Origin: Rhodocyclaceae bacterium UBA1310 | Lineage (GTDB): Bacteria; Pseudomonadota; Gammaproteobacteria; Burkholderiales; Rhodocyclaceae | Length of the DNA stretch: 22,055 nt | Assembly (NCBI GenBank): GCA_002307175.1 | Contig: DBTS01000126.1 | Location: forward strand, 1-22,055 | Reading direction: 5' to 3' | In this document: positions 14,031 through 22,055 of the stretch, one piece after another | How the letters are laid out: every line of letters starts with the position of its first letter | Position numbering within the stretch: position 1 is the stretch's first letter | Notes under the pieces: model-generated | Seen by the model: the letters and a program-made list of their open reading frames with translations, nothing else | Databases searched by the model: none | What the model was told of the DNA's origin: nothing | Program-made: the position numbers and the translations under genes

Positions 14031-16742
14031 GTGCGCTCTGAAAACCCGACAGCCTCTTCCTTACCGCCGAGCAAGCGCTTTTTCTACTGGCTTATTGGCG
14101 GCGTGGTGCTTTGCAACTTCATCGTCGGGTACGCGTTTCTCTATGCCTCGGTCCGTCAAAGAAGTGACGCGGTGAATCAGGCGGCCCTGAATGCACAAAA
14201 TCTGGTGCAGGCCATCAGCCAATCCATCCAGTACAGCTCTGAAAAACTCGACATCTCATTGCAAAGTACCGTCTTTGCTTTGGAGAAACAGCTTCGCGAA
14301 CAAAACGCGATTGAGCCCGTCTCCATCGCCAATCTTCTGGCTGAGCAGCGTCCCTTTCACATTGACACGCGCCCACTGGAAATCACCGATGCTGCGGGAA
14401 ACGTGATTTTCAAGGAGGGTCCAGATTCCTTGCCCTCTGCAAATCTTGCGGACACGTCCTACTTCCAACTCCTCAGGCAGGGCCAGCAAAGTGCCACACA
14501 ACTGACTAACTTCGTTTGTGGCAGAGAGCCATCCGAACTAGTAATCCTTTCGGCATACAGTTATCACAAACCGGATGGCTCTTTCGCAGGAATAGTCCTG
14601 GCGCCAGTCCCCTTGGACTATTTTCAAGGCTTTCTCAAGGGTCTCAAGCTTCCTGAAAAATCCTTGCTCAGCATTACCACCACACAGAATGTGCTTGTTG
14701 CCCTGCGTGCTGAAGCAGATACCCTCAAACACCTCGATGTCGGCCAGCAGCAGGCCGTGTCAGGCGAATACGCTCGCCTGCAGGCGCAGGGAATCGATAG
14801 CGGCACCTATCAAGCCGACTCGGCGGTGGATGGCATACCACGCCTGTATGCCTTTCAGCACGTCAAGCAAACACCGCTGATTGTCAAAGCTGGCCTGGCA
14901 GACAGCTATTACATGAAGACCTGGAATGAGATCGTACTGATGCGGATCGGGGTATTTGTGACGCTGTTGCTTATCTGCCTGATCCTCTGCAGCATTTTGT
15001 TTCTACTCTGGCGCAAACAGGTCCGCTACGCGGCTGACATGGAGACCAACAACACCCGGTTGCGTACCCTGCTGCAAGTTCGGGAAGTCGCCCTGTTTGA
15101 ATTAGATTACGTCACAGACATTTGGACGCCCTCTCCTGAACAGGAATTCATATTCGGCATTGATTCAGACTATCCACACACACGGCAAAGCTGGGTCAAA
15201 CTTGTTCACCCAGATGACATAGATTTTCTTCGAGCCGCCGTCACCCGCGACTTCGAATCACGCTCAGCCTATTTTAAATATGAATATAGAATAATCAGAC
15301 CTGCCGATGGAAAAATCCGCTGGTTACAAGTGAATGGTCAGTTTGAATACCTTCCCCATCAAACCCCAGGCCGCATGTTTGGTGCCATCAAGGATATTAC
15401 CTCGCTACGTGAAAGCCAGCAGCGCGTCGACCACCTCGCCTACTACGATGACCTCACAGGCCTTCCAAACCGTGTGTTGCTCACAGAACGCCTGCAGCAG
15501 GCCATGCTGCGCATCCGGCGGCATCGTGGCACCCTGGTGGTTTGCTCACTCGATCTGGATAGATTCAAACAGGTCAATGACACCTGGGGCCATTCGGTTG
15601 GCAATCAGCTTCTCTGCGAAGTAGCCCAGCGTATCATCAGCAGCCTGCGTGAAGAAGATACGGTGGCGCGCATCGGCGGCGACGAATTCGTTCTCCTGCT
15701 CAGCGGCATGGAGCAGCCTCTCCAGATCAATACAGCACTTGAGCGCATCCGTAATGCACTTGCAGAGCCTTTTGCGCTGACCGACACAACAATATCGGTC
15801 ACTGCCAGCATGGGTGTCACAACATTCCCCGGTGACGAAGCGGCAGACGCCGACACCATGCTGCGCCACGCTGACCAGGCGATGCACGAAGCCAAGCATG
15901 CAGGCAAGAACGGCATCCACTGGTTTGACCACGAAACTGATCGGCGCCAGTTCGAAGCCCATGTCCAGTATGAACGCCTCGTACAGGCGCTGGAGAAACG
16001 TGAATTCGTGCTCTACTACCAGCCCAAGGTGGATCTGCACTCCGATAACGTTGAAGGTGTCGAAGCGCTTATCCGCTGGATGCATCCGGAAGAAGGCCTG
16101 TTGCCACCCTCGCGCTTTCTGCCCGTTATCGAAAATACTGACCTGTGTGTGCCACTTGGCGAATGGATACTCCGGGAAGCACTTGGCCAGAATCAACTCT
16201 GGCGCAATGCCGGTATCTCCTTGAAGGTTGGCGTTAACGTGTTCCCGCACCATCTGCAGCAAGCCGACTTCTCCAAACAACTGGCAAAAATCCTCCAGGA
16301 GTTCCCCGCAGTGCCGCCCGGAACCCTGAATCTTGAGGTAGTTGAAACGAGCCTGCTCAAGGATCTCACAGAGGTTTCACGACGCATAAAGGAATGCTCT
16401 ACGCTGGGCGTAGATTTCTCGCTTGATGATTTCGGGACGGGCTATTCCTCACTCAGCTATTTCAGCAGACTCCCGGTAAGCATCATCAAGGTCGATCAAT
16501 CCTTCACGCGTAGCATCCTCAATTCCCCGGCAGATCTGGCTCTTGTGCAAAGCATTGTGGGGATGTCTCACAGTATCGGCCGCCAAGTCGTGGCGGAAGG
16601 CGTAGAAACACCCGAGCATGGCTTGCCGCTAATTGCCTGTGGCTGCGATATTGCGCAGGGTTATGGTGTTGCGCGCCCGATGCCAGGGGACCATGTCCCT
16701 GGCTGGACTGCAGCGTGGCGTAGACCAGCTATCTGGTTGTAA
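14031..16742 (+). CDS. Membrane sensor with PAS, GGDEF and EAL domains (c-di-GMP synthesis/breakdown)
   Basis: The GTG at 14031 has no clear Shine-Dalgarno, but it is the only start that leaves the first membrane helix whole. The protein has 903 residues. Helix 1 is about 17-39; a periplasmic Cache-like sensor spans about 40-300; helix 2 is about 303-327. A PAS_3-type domain (about 345-465) includes HPDDIDFLRAAV and EYRIIRPADGKIRWLQV. The GGDEF domain begins at YYDDLTGLPNR, with GGDEF at 549-553 and an RxxD inhibitory site at R540-D543 (REED, 5 residues upstream). The EAL domain has EAL at 678-680, NVFPHH, LEVVET, DDFGTGYSS (799-807), KVDQSF and AEGVET, and the QGYG end. Both active sites look complete, so it may both make and degrade c-di-GMP, with the direction set by the sensor. 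The hybrid kinase follows 172 bases downstream on the same strand. Confidence 0.95.
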   Translation: MRSENPTASSLPPSKRFFYWLIGGVVLCNFIVGYAFLYASVRQRSDAVNQAALNAQNLVQAISQSIQYSSEKLDISLQSTVFALEKQLREQNAIEPVSIANLLAEQRPFHIDTRPLEITDAAGNVIFKEGPDSLPSANLADTSYFQLLRQGQQSATQLTNFVCGREPSELVILSAYSYHKPDGSFAGIVLAPVPLDYFQGFLKGLKLPEKSLLSITTTQNVLVALRAEADTLKHLDVGQQQAVSGEYARLQAQGIDSGTYQADSAVDGIPRLYAFQHVKQTPLIVKAGLADSYYMKTWNEIVLMRIGVFVTLLLICLILCSILFLLWRKQVRYAADMETNNTRLRTLLQVREVALFELDYVTDIWTPSPEQEFIFGIDSDYPHTRQSWVKLVHPDDIDFLRAAVTRDFESRSAYFKYEYRIIRPADGKIRWLQVNGQFEYLPHQTPGRMFGAIKDITSLRESQQRVDHLAYYDDLTGLPNRVLLTERLQQAMLRIRRHRGTLVVCSLDLDRFKQVNDTWGHSVGNQLLCEVAQRIISSLREEDTVARIGGDEFVLLLSGMEQPLQINTALERIRNALAEPFALTDTTISVTASMGVTTFPGDEAADADTMLRHADQAMHEAKHAGKNGIHWFDHETDRRQFEAHVQYERLVQALEKREFVLYYQPKVDLHSDNVEGVEALIRWMHPEEGLLPPSRFLPVIENTDLCVPLGEWILREALGQNQLWRNAGISLKVGVNVFPHHLQQADFSKQLAKILQEFPAVPPGTLNLEVVETSLLKDLTEVSRRIKECSTLGVDFSLDDFGTGYSSLSYFSRLPVSIIKVDQSFTRSILNSPADLALVQSIVGMSHSIGRQVVAEGVETPEHGLPLIACGCDIAQGYGVARPMPGDHVPGWTAAWRRPAIWL

Positions 16743-16914
16743 CACCCTCCCTTATTCCCCAAATTTGGCCCATCGACCTATAAAGTCCTTGTACCAGAGG
16801 GCCGGGGAATTCCAGTGGGCAGGCAATCGATACTAATATTCTCCAGATAGACCCTCCCTTTGATCTGCAGGCTCAAACCATTCGGACACTTTATCCAGGC
16901 GGAGCAGTCAAGCG
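16743..16914 (+). other. Short gap between the two sensor genes
   Basis: These 172 bases hold a small palindrome (CCAAATTTGG, 16759-16768) but no clear terminator or strong promoter hexamers. Read-through from the GGDEF-EAL gene into the kinase gene is therefore possible. Confidence 0.35.
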
Positions 16915-19900
16915 ATGCCAACCAAGGAAGTACGCCACAACGCCCCGATCGGCCTCGCGGAAGGCAATCCGGCATACGTTCTGCCGGCACAGCCAGTGGC
17001 GCTCCAGAAACCTTTGCTGACGCTCAAGGCTATCGCCTGGCTCGTCTCACTGGCAATTCTGGCACTATCCGCATTCATCGTCTGGCGGCAATGGCATGAG
17101 AGCTATGATCTGGCCGAAGCCTCGGTGCTCAACACTGCGCGAGTACTCGCCAACCAGATTGAAGGTTCTTTCGATCAGGCTGACGCCCTGCTTGTTTCCG
17201 TGGCTGAGCGCTATCAGAATACCCGGTCAAAAGGCCAGGGAGCAGTTGATAGCCTTAGCGAAGAAGTGCTCCTGGAGTTGCCCTACTATCCACTGCTGGC
17301 CCGCATCGGCATTTCCGATCAGAGCGGTGAGGTGGTGTTCAACACCAGTTTCCAGGGGTCGCCGCATCAGCTCATCAATGTCTCCGGGCGAGACTACTTC
17401 AAGCGCGCCAAAGCCGGCGAGGCCGCCCTCCAGTACGAAGGCCCGCTGCAGGCCAAACTGAATGAGGAATGGGCGCTGATACTGGCGCGCCGCATGGAAG
17501 ACAGGAACGGCCACTTTCAGGGCGTGATTTTTGCGGTGCTCCCGGTACAGACCATCGGCAGGTCCTTTGCCAAAGTTGATGTCGGCAAAACCGGTGTGAT
17601 GAACCTGCGCACGGCCAACCTTGCTCAGGTGGTACGCCACCCCACTTTATCCGGCCCCGGGCAGGAAATCGGCAACCGAAATGTTTCCGCCAGCTTTCGC
17701 GAAATGCTCAAGGCCTTCCCTGAGCGCGAGCAGGACACCTTCAAAACCGTGGCCCCCATCGATGGCATCGAACGCGTCTATGCTTACGCGAAGTTCAGCC
17801 ATTCACCTTTCTGGATGACAGTGGGCCGCGCCACTGCGGACTTCGGTACTTCCTGGCGTGAAACCGCCATTTTGCTGACCCTGTTTTCAATGGGTAGCAT
17901 CGCTTTGCTGCACTGGGGTGCCCGCCACCTTGATCGTCAGAACCACAGCCTGCACCGAACCTTGGCAAGCCTGCAACAGGTACAGCATGTGGGCGGGCTG
18001 GGCAGCTGTGAGCTCGCCGTGGAAAGCGGACTCTGGACAAGCACCCCCGAATTCGACCAGATCTTTGGCATTGGGAAAGACTACTGCCACGATCTGCCCG
18101 GCTTGCGCACCCTGATTCACGATAACGACCGCGACATGGTCACCCAATATTTCAGGGAAGACGTGGTCGGTGCCGGACAGGTCTTCGAAAAGGAATTCCG
18201 CATCGTGCGGCCAAGTGATGGGCAAACGCGCTGGATCTATGCCCGTGGCTACCTGGACCCCGATACCGAAGGCCACGTAGTGCGTCTGATCGCCATCGTA
18301 CAAGACATCACCGCACGTCGCCAGATAGCGGAATCTGCCCAGATCTCTGCCCTGCAGAACGCCCGCCTCGCCTCTATCGTGGCAAGTTCCAGCGATGCCA
18401 TCATCAGCAAAACGCTCAACGGCGTCGTCACCAGCTGGAACCCCGGCGCAGAAACCATTTTCGGGTATAGCGCCAGCGAAATGATCGGCCAGCCAATGAC
18501 CAGACTGTTCCCCCCCGATCTGGCCGACGAAGAGGTGCAAATCCTCGAACGGATTGCCCGCAACGAAGTGATCAGTCACTTCGAAACCCGCCGCGTGCGC
18601 AAGAATGGCGAAGTGATTGACGTATCCGTCACCATCTCGCCCATCCACGGCCCGGATGGCAAGATCGTCGGCGCCTCAAAGGTTGCCCGCGACATCACGC
18701 AAAACAGACAGGCAGCAATCGCGCTACGCGAAAGCGCCAAGCTCTATCGCAGCCTGCTCGACAACATCCCGCTCTTCGTCCTGCACAAGAACACTGAACT
18801 GGTGTATGTCACCTGCAATGTCACCTATGCCAGTGCAGTCGGCATCCGTGTCGATGAAATTGCCGGCAAAACAGATTTCGATCTTTACCCGTCGGATCTG
18901 GCCGAAAAGTACCGCGCTGATGATTACCGCATCATCACCAACGGCATGATAGAAAGCTTCGACGAATACTGGAGAAACAAGAGCGAAGAACGCTACGTGC
19001 ATACCACCAAGGTACCCCTGCGTGATGTGGAAGGCAGAATTTACGGCCTGCTCGCCATCGCCGAGGACATCACTGAGCGCAAGCACCAGGCAGAGGAATT
19101 GCAACGCCACCGCGAGCATCTTCAGGAACTGGTCGAGCAGAAAACTTTTGAACTCGAAATCTCCCGGCACAAAGCCGAAGTTGCCAACCAGGCCAAGAGC
19201 GATTTTCTCGCCAACATGAGTCATGAAATCCGCACCCCGATGAACGCCATCACGGGCCTCACACATCTGCTGCTCAGAGACAACCCGACACGTCAGCAGG
19301 CCGACCGCCTTGTCAAAATCGACGCTTCAGGCAAGCATCTGGTCTCGATCATCAACGACATCCTCGATCTCTCCAAGATCGAATCGGGCAAACTCTCGCT
19401 GGAAGAAAATGACTTTGCCCTCGCGCAGATCCTTGATCACATCGCCTCGATGATCGGAGAGTCCGCTCGCGCCAAAGGGCTCACGATCACCATCGACACC
19501 GGGCACGTCCCCCTCTGGTTACGCGGCGATCTGGTGCGTATCCGGCAGGCTATCCTCAACTATGTCAGTAACGCCATCAAGTTCACCGAAAAAGGCGGCC
19601 TCACCATACGCGCCACCCTCCTCGAAGAACGCGGGGACGATCTCAAAGTGCAATTTTCAGTTGAAGACACCGGCATCGGCATCGACCCGGAAATCCTGCC
19701 CAGACTGTTCCAGGAATTCGAGCAGGCTGACAGCAGCACCACACGCAAATACGGGGGCACCGGCCTCGGGCTCTCGATCACCCGCCGCCTCGCCGAAATG
19801 ATGGGCGGCAAGGCCGGCTGTGAAAGCATCCCCGGCAAGGGCAGTAAATTCTGGTTCACCGCGTGGCTGCGGCGCGGTCGTGGAAGTATGCCGCTGGCAG

Positions 19901-20742
19901 ACACATCGGCAACATATTCCGAACAGGAACTACGATCCCGCTTCGCCGGCATACGCGTGCTGCTGGCCGAAGACAACCCCATCAATGTGGAAGTGGCGCA
20001 AGAGCTGCTGCACGGCGTAAGCCTCTCGGTTGATGTTGCCGAGAATGGCCGCATCGCCATCGATAAAGCCAAATCAGGCACCTACGACATCATCCTGATG
20101 GATATGCAGATGCCCGAAATGGGCGGGCTTGAAGCCAGCCGCATCATCCGCACCCTGCCCGGCTGGCAAACCCTGCCCATCCTTGCCATGACGGCCAACG
20201 CCTTCAATGAAGACCGCAACGCCTGCCTCGCCGCCGGTATGAACGATTTTATCACCAAGCCTGTGGAACCCGACGCGCTCTACGCCATCCTGCAAAAATG
20301 GCTGCCCGGCCGTAAAGCCGGTGCAGAATCCTCCCCCCTCAATGCCAACCCCGCGTCCGTTCCCAAAACCGAAGACATCATCCTCAATCGCCTCGCCGAA
20401 ACCCACGGCATCGACCTCAACCGCGGGCTGCGCATGATCGCCAACCGCACGGACAAATACATCGAACTCCTGCGCCGGCAAAGCAAAACAAACGCCGAAG
20501 CCGTGGCAAGCCTCCGCAGAGCTCTGGCCACAAACAACAGATCCGCAGCAGAGAAAACGGCCCATATGCTCAAGGGCGCAACAGGCAGCCTCGGCCTCAC
20601 CGAGCTGTTCGAAGCCGCCACACGGCTCAATACGCTACTCCGCCAACCAGGGTACGACACCCGGGAAGCCATGCAGCTGATCGACGCAATTGAATTCGCG
20701 CAAGGCGAACTGGCCAGGGCATTGGGGAGTGATGAAATATAA
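16915..20742 (+). CDS. Hybrid sensor histidine kinase with Cache sensor, three PAS, HisKA, HATPase, receiver and Hpt
   Basis: The ATG at 16915 has GGAG 10 bases upstream. The product has 1275 residues. Helix 1 is about 37-57; a periplasmic Cache-like sensor (about 60-312) contains VSGRDYFKRAKAG and ends before helix 2 (about 316-334). PAS domains lie at about 355-470 (IFGIGKDY, EFRIVRPSDGQTRW), 480-600 (DAIISKTLNGVVTSWNPGAE) and 605-722. A coiled coil leads to HisKA with H770 (NMSHEIRTPMNAI). The ATPase domain has N882/N886, DTGIG (918), and GGTGLGL (948). The receiver (about 1013-1130) has E1019/D1020, phospho-acceptor D1063, T1093 and K1115. The Hpt has H1217 (AHMLKGATGSLG). All phosphotransfer residues are present, giving a His-Asp-His relay that needs a separate final response regulator; none is in this window. 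Its sensor and first PAS resemble those of the upstream GGDEF-EAL protein. Confidence 0.96.
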   Translation: MPTKEVRHNAPIGLAEGNPAYVLPAQPVALQKPLLTLKAIAWLVSLAILALSAFIVWRQWHESYDLAEASVLNTARVLANQIEGSFDQADALLVSVAERYQNTRSKGQGAVDSLSEEVLLELPYYPLLARIGISDQSGEVVFNTSFQGSPHQLINVSGRDYFKRAKAGEAALQYEGPLQAKLNEEWALILARRMEDRNGHFQGVIFAVLPVQTIGRSFAKVDVGKTGVMNLRTANLAQVVRHPTLSGPGQEIGNRNVSASFREMLKAFPEREQDTFKTVAPIDGIERVYAYAKFSHSPFWMTVGRATADFGTSWRETAILLTLFSMGSIALLHWGARHLDRQNHSLHRTLASLQQVQHVGGLGSCELAVESGLWTSTPEFDQIFGIGKDYCHDLPGLRTLIHDNDRDMVTQYFREDVVGAGQVFEKEFRIVRPSDGQTRWIYARGYLDPDTEGHVVRLIAIVQDITARRQIAESAQISALQNARLASIVASSSDAIISKTLNGVVTSWNPGAETIFGYSASEMIGQPMTRLFPPDLADEEVQILERIARNEVISHFETRRVRKNGEVIDVSVTISPIHGPDGKIVGASKVARDITQNRQAAIALRESAKLYRSLLDNIPLFVLHKNTELVYVTCNVTYASAVGIRVDEIAGKTDFDLYPSDLAEKYRADDYRIITNGMIESFDEYWRNKSEERYVHTTKVPLRDVEGRIYGLLAIAEDITERKHQAEELQRHREHLQELVEQKTFELEISRHKAEVANQAKSDFLANMSHEIRTPMNAITGLTHLLLRDNPTRQQADRLVKIDASGKHLVSIINDILDLSKIESGKLSLEENDFALAQILDHIASMIGESARAKGLTITIDTGHVPLWLRGDLVRIRQAILNYVSNAIKFTEKGGLTIRATLLEERGDDLKVQFSVEDTGIGIDPEILPRLFQEFEQADSSTTRKYGGTGLGLSITRRLAEMMGGKAGCESIPGKGSKFWFTAWLRRGRGSMPLADTSATYSEQELRSRFAGIRVLLAEDNPINVEVAQELLHGVSLSVDVAENGRIAIDKAKSGTYDIILMDMQMPEMGGLEASRIIRTLPGWQTLPILAMTANAFNEDRNACLAAGMNDFITKPVEPDALYAILQKWLPGRKAGAESSPLNANPASVPKTEDIILNRLAETHGIDLNRGLRMIANRTDKYIELLRRQSKTNAEAVASLRRALATNNRSAAEKTAHMLKGATGSLGLTELFEAATRLNTLLRQPGYDTREAMQLIDAIEFAQGELARALGSDEI

Positions 20743-20743
20743 A

Positions 20744-20811
20744 ACGCCGATTGCATTTGCGCAAATTCACACATTAATATAAATGCACTTCATAAGTGAA
20801 TTTCTCGGCGT
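20744..20811. repeat. Nested, mutually exclusive inverted repeats after the kinase gene
   Basis: Outer arms ACGCCGA (20744-20750) and TCGGCGT (20805-20811) pair perfectly. Inside, AAATTCAC (20763-20770) pairs with GTGAATTT (20796-20803). The latter can instead join AAATGCACTT (20781-20790), which pairs with AAGTGAATTT (20794-20803) at 9 of 10 positions around a CAT loop. TGCATTT (20752-20758) can also pair with AAATGCA (20781-20787), and ATTTGCGCAAAT (20755-20766) is a perfect palindrome. It starts 1 base after the kinase stop. No T run follows, so it is not a standard terminator. Confidence 0.5.
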
Positions 20812-20977
20812 AATAGAAACCCACGCGAAAAGTAATATTTTATCGCGCTCATTTACATGCCAATAGAGTATAAATAAAGAGAGCGCCCATAGCTTAAGGT
20901 GTGACAAACCAAAGGCACCGCCCACATTTTGAATTTCCAGAAATATAGCGCCCGCCCGGATAGAAGCGGAAAGCTGT

Positions 20978-21015
20978 CACGCACTTCGATGCTTAGCAGG
21001 CCTAAGGCGTGCGTG
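20978..21015. repeat. Long interrupted hairpin
   Basis: CACGCAC (20978-20984) pairs with GTGCGTG (21009-21015). Inside it GCTTAG (20991-20996) pairs with CTAAGGC (21002-21008) with one bulged G, leaving a 6-base internal loop on the left strand only. This nested arrangement suggests an RNA structure more than a protein site. Confidence 0.4.
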
Positions 21016-21060
21016 CGCTCAAGGGAAACCGCTTCGAGAGAAAACAGATCCAACATATAT

Positions 21061-21085
21061 CGATATAAGCAGTCATCTTATATCG
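21061..21085. promoter_or_regulatory. Perfect 9-7-9 inverted repeat upstream of the permease gene
   Basis: CGATATAAG (21061-21069) and CTTATATCG (21077-21085) are exact reverse complements separated by 7 bases, 96 bases before the permease ATG. The length and spacing fit a dimeric transcription-factor operator. An RNA hairpin is the alternative. Confidence 0.55.
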
Positions 21086-21181
21086 TGCAATCACTTCCAG
21101 GTTAATATCCTGATTTATGGAACACCAACCTGCATTCAGCATATTTGCGCTGCACCGCCTTGACGGAATGGGTCTCGCGAT

Positions 21182-21997
21182 ATGACCATAGCACAAGTTT
21201 TGCCGATACTTTTGGCAATATTCATTATCTCGACGATCTATGCAAGCGTAGGTCAAGCAGGCGCATCGGGCTTCATTGCCGTCATGGCTTTGTTTGGCCT
21301 TGCCGCCACGGTCATCAAACCGACAGCCTTGATACTGAATGTTCTGGTATCGCTCGTTGTTATGTGGCAGTTCCGGCGCGCTGGCTTTCTTTCCTGGAAG
21401 AAGCTTTGGCCATTTGCCATAACATCCGTGCCATTAGCATTTATCGGCGGATATGTAACCCTGGCATCCAATATCTTCAATGGAGTGTTAGGCTCACTTC
21501 TGCTTATAGCCAGCCTACCCCTATTGCTGCGTCACCCTCAGCCTGAACAAGGTAGCACACCGCCAAGCATCCCCTTGGCGCTCCTGACGGGCAGCGTGAT
21601 CGGTTTGTTGTCAGGTTTAACCGGGATGGGAGGTGGCATCCTGCTTGCCCCTATGCTGATTTATTGCCGCTGGTACGACGCACGGACAATAGCGGGGATA
21701 TCTGGTGCATTCATTTTCTTGAATTCTATCGTTGCCTTGCTTGGCCTTTTTTTTGCAGGCCAGCGCTTGCCAATGCACTGGGTGCTGTATGCCCTGGCTG
21801 CTGTATCGGGAGGATTCATCGGTGCTCGACTCGGTTCCCGGTACATCTCTGTGCCAGTCATTCACCGATTGCTCGGCGCAATCCTACTGCTGGGGTATCT
21901 AACCCCAAAAACCAAGCATGTCACAAAGAGGTCTCTGCGGGGGGCAACGACTGGCTCCTACATCACACGCCTGTACGGTCGCTGTAGCTGCCAATAA
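21182..21997 (+). CDS. TauE/SafE (TSUP) family membrane permease
   Basis: This 271-residue, highly hydrophobic protein has about eight predicted membrane segments in two repeats. The first repeat has YASVGQAGASGF (20-31) and the second GLLSGLTGMGGGILLAPML (141-159), the glycine-rich motif typical of this family, followed by ARTIAGISGAFIFLNSIVALLG. Family members export or import sulfite, sulfonates, sulfoacetate or other organic anions; the substrate here is unknown. No strong Shine-Dalgarno precedes the ATG. The last helix looks short (RLLGAILLLGYL), and from about residue 241 the chain becomes a polar, basic tail (TPKTKHVTKRSLRG..) not expected in this family. That change coincides with a GGGG/CCCC inverted repeat at 21892-21906. 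A 3'-end replacement or a frameshift is possible. The isolated position gives no pathway clue. Confidence 0.85.
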   Translation: MTIAQVLPILLAIFIISTIYASVGQAGASGFIAVMALFGLAATVIKPTALILNVLVSLVVMWQFRRAGFLSWKKLWPFAITSVPLAFIGGYVTLASNIFNGVLGSLLLIASLPLLLRHPQPEQGSTPPSIPLALLTGSVIGLLSGLTGMGGGILLAPMLIYCRWYDARTIAGISGAFIFLNSIVALLGLFFAGQRLPMHWVLYALAAVSGGFIGARLGSRYISVPVIHRLLGAILLLGYLTPKTKHVTKRSLRGATTGSYITRLYGRCSCQ

Positions 21998-22007
21998 GAA
22001 CATGCGC

Positions 22008-22032
22008 AACGCACCTGCAGCATGCGTTTTCT
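22008..22032 (+). terminator. Possible intrinsic terminator after the permease
   Basis: AACGCA (22008-22013) and TGCGTT (22023-22028) pair around a 9-base loop, followed by TTCT. It lies 11 bases after the stop. The stem is short, so support is moderate. Confidence 0.4.
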
Positions 22033-22055
22033 AAGAGGGTGTTTCCTAATTAATT

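Larger units (their letters stand above)
20812..21181. other. Gene-free stretch before the TauE-type permease
   Basis: No convincing coding frame was found; a 67-codon minus-strand frame at 20853-21056 has no supporting features. The tract mixes AT-rich and GC-rich blocks and contains the hairpins listed separately at 20978-21015 and 21061-21085. A small RNA gene or a long 5' leader of the permease are both possible. Confidence 0.4.

Noticed and set aside
15546..16280. 244-codon minus-strand frame opposite the GGDEF-EAL gene
   Set aside because: It lies entirely inside a well-supported gene on the other strand and shows no family pattern. The same applies to 17887-18648 opposite the kinase.
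20853..21056. 67-codon minus-strand frame before the permease
   Set aside because: No ribosome site or conserved pattern, and it overlaps the interrupted hairpin, which explains the sequence better.
22031..22055. Insertion-sequence end at the right edge
   Set aside because: The GAGGGTGTTTCC run looked like a terminal repeat, but no partner, target duplication or transposase is visible in the window.

Overview
The window reads as ordinary chromosome from a GC-rich Gram-negative bacterium, most likely a betaproteobacterium (Neisseriales or Rhodocyclales type). The clues are a tripartite RND pump with an outer-membrane lipoprotein, a LexA box of the beta/gamma-proteobacterial CTGT-N8-ACAG type, SRAP and TfoX-like genes, and complex c-di-GMP and hybrid-kinase sensors. 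The genus is not determinable by eye. No rRNA, tRNA, CRISPR array, transposase or integrase was seen.

Left third (1-8740): a secreted protein that joins an S1/P1-type nuclease to a purine nucleoside permease/phosphorylase-like (NUP) domain in one reading frame runs toward a three-gene efflux operon on the minus strand. That operon is an outer-membrane factor, a periplasmic adaptor and an RND transporter, joined by 4-base stop/start overlaps. A LysR regulator is transcribed divergently. The gap between them holds a 10-9-10 inverted repeat with a T-N11-A core, the expected LysR operator.

Middle (8741-13200): a TfoX N-terminal-domain protein and an SRAP (YedK/HMCES) DNA-protein crosslink protein lie on the minus strand behind a near-consensus LexA box, so they look like an SOS-controlled pair. 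An alpha/beta hydrolase, a small double-cysteine protein and an exported family-1 pectate lyase follow. The lyase starts at TTG behind a strong Shine-Dalgarno and ends at a clear intrinsic terminator.

Right (13200-22055): about 830 bases without a convincing gene (degenerate repeats, hairpins, a 14-base palindrome) precede two large membrane sensors on the plus strand. The first is a GGDEF-EAL protein with both catalytic motifs and the inhibitory RxxD site. The second is a hybrid histidine kinase with three PAS domains, receiver and Hpt. Their periplasmic-sensor and first-PAS layouts look paralogous, so they may read related signals. A second gene-free stretch (20743-21181) with several strong inverted repeats leads to a TauE/SafE-type permease whose C-terminus departs from the family.

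The best candidates for something new are the nuclease-NUP fusion, the paralogous c-di-GMP/phosphorelay sensor pair, the SOS-linked SRAP-TfoX unit, and the structured gene-free stretches on either side of the sensor pair.
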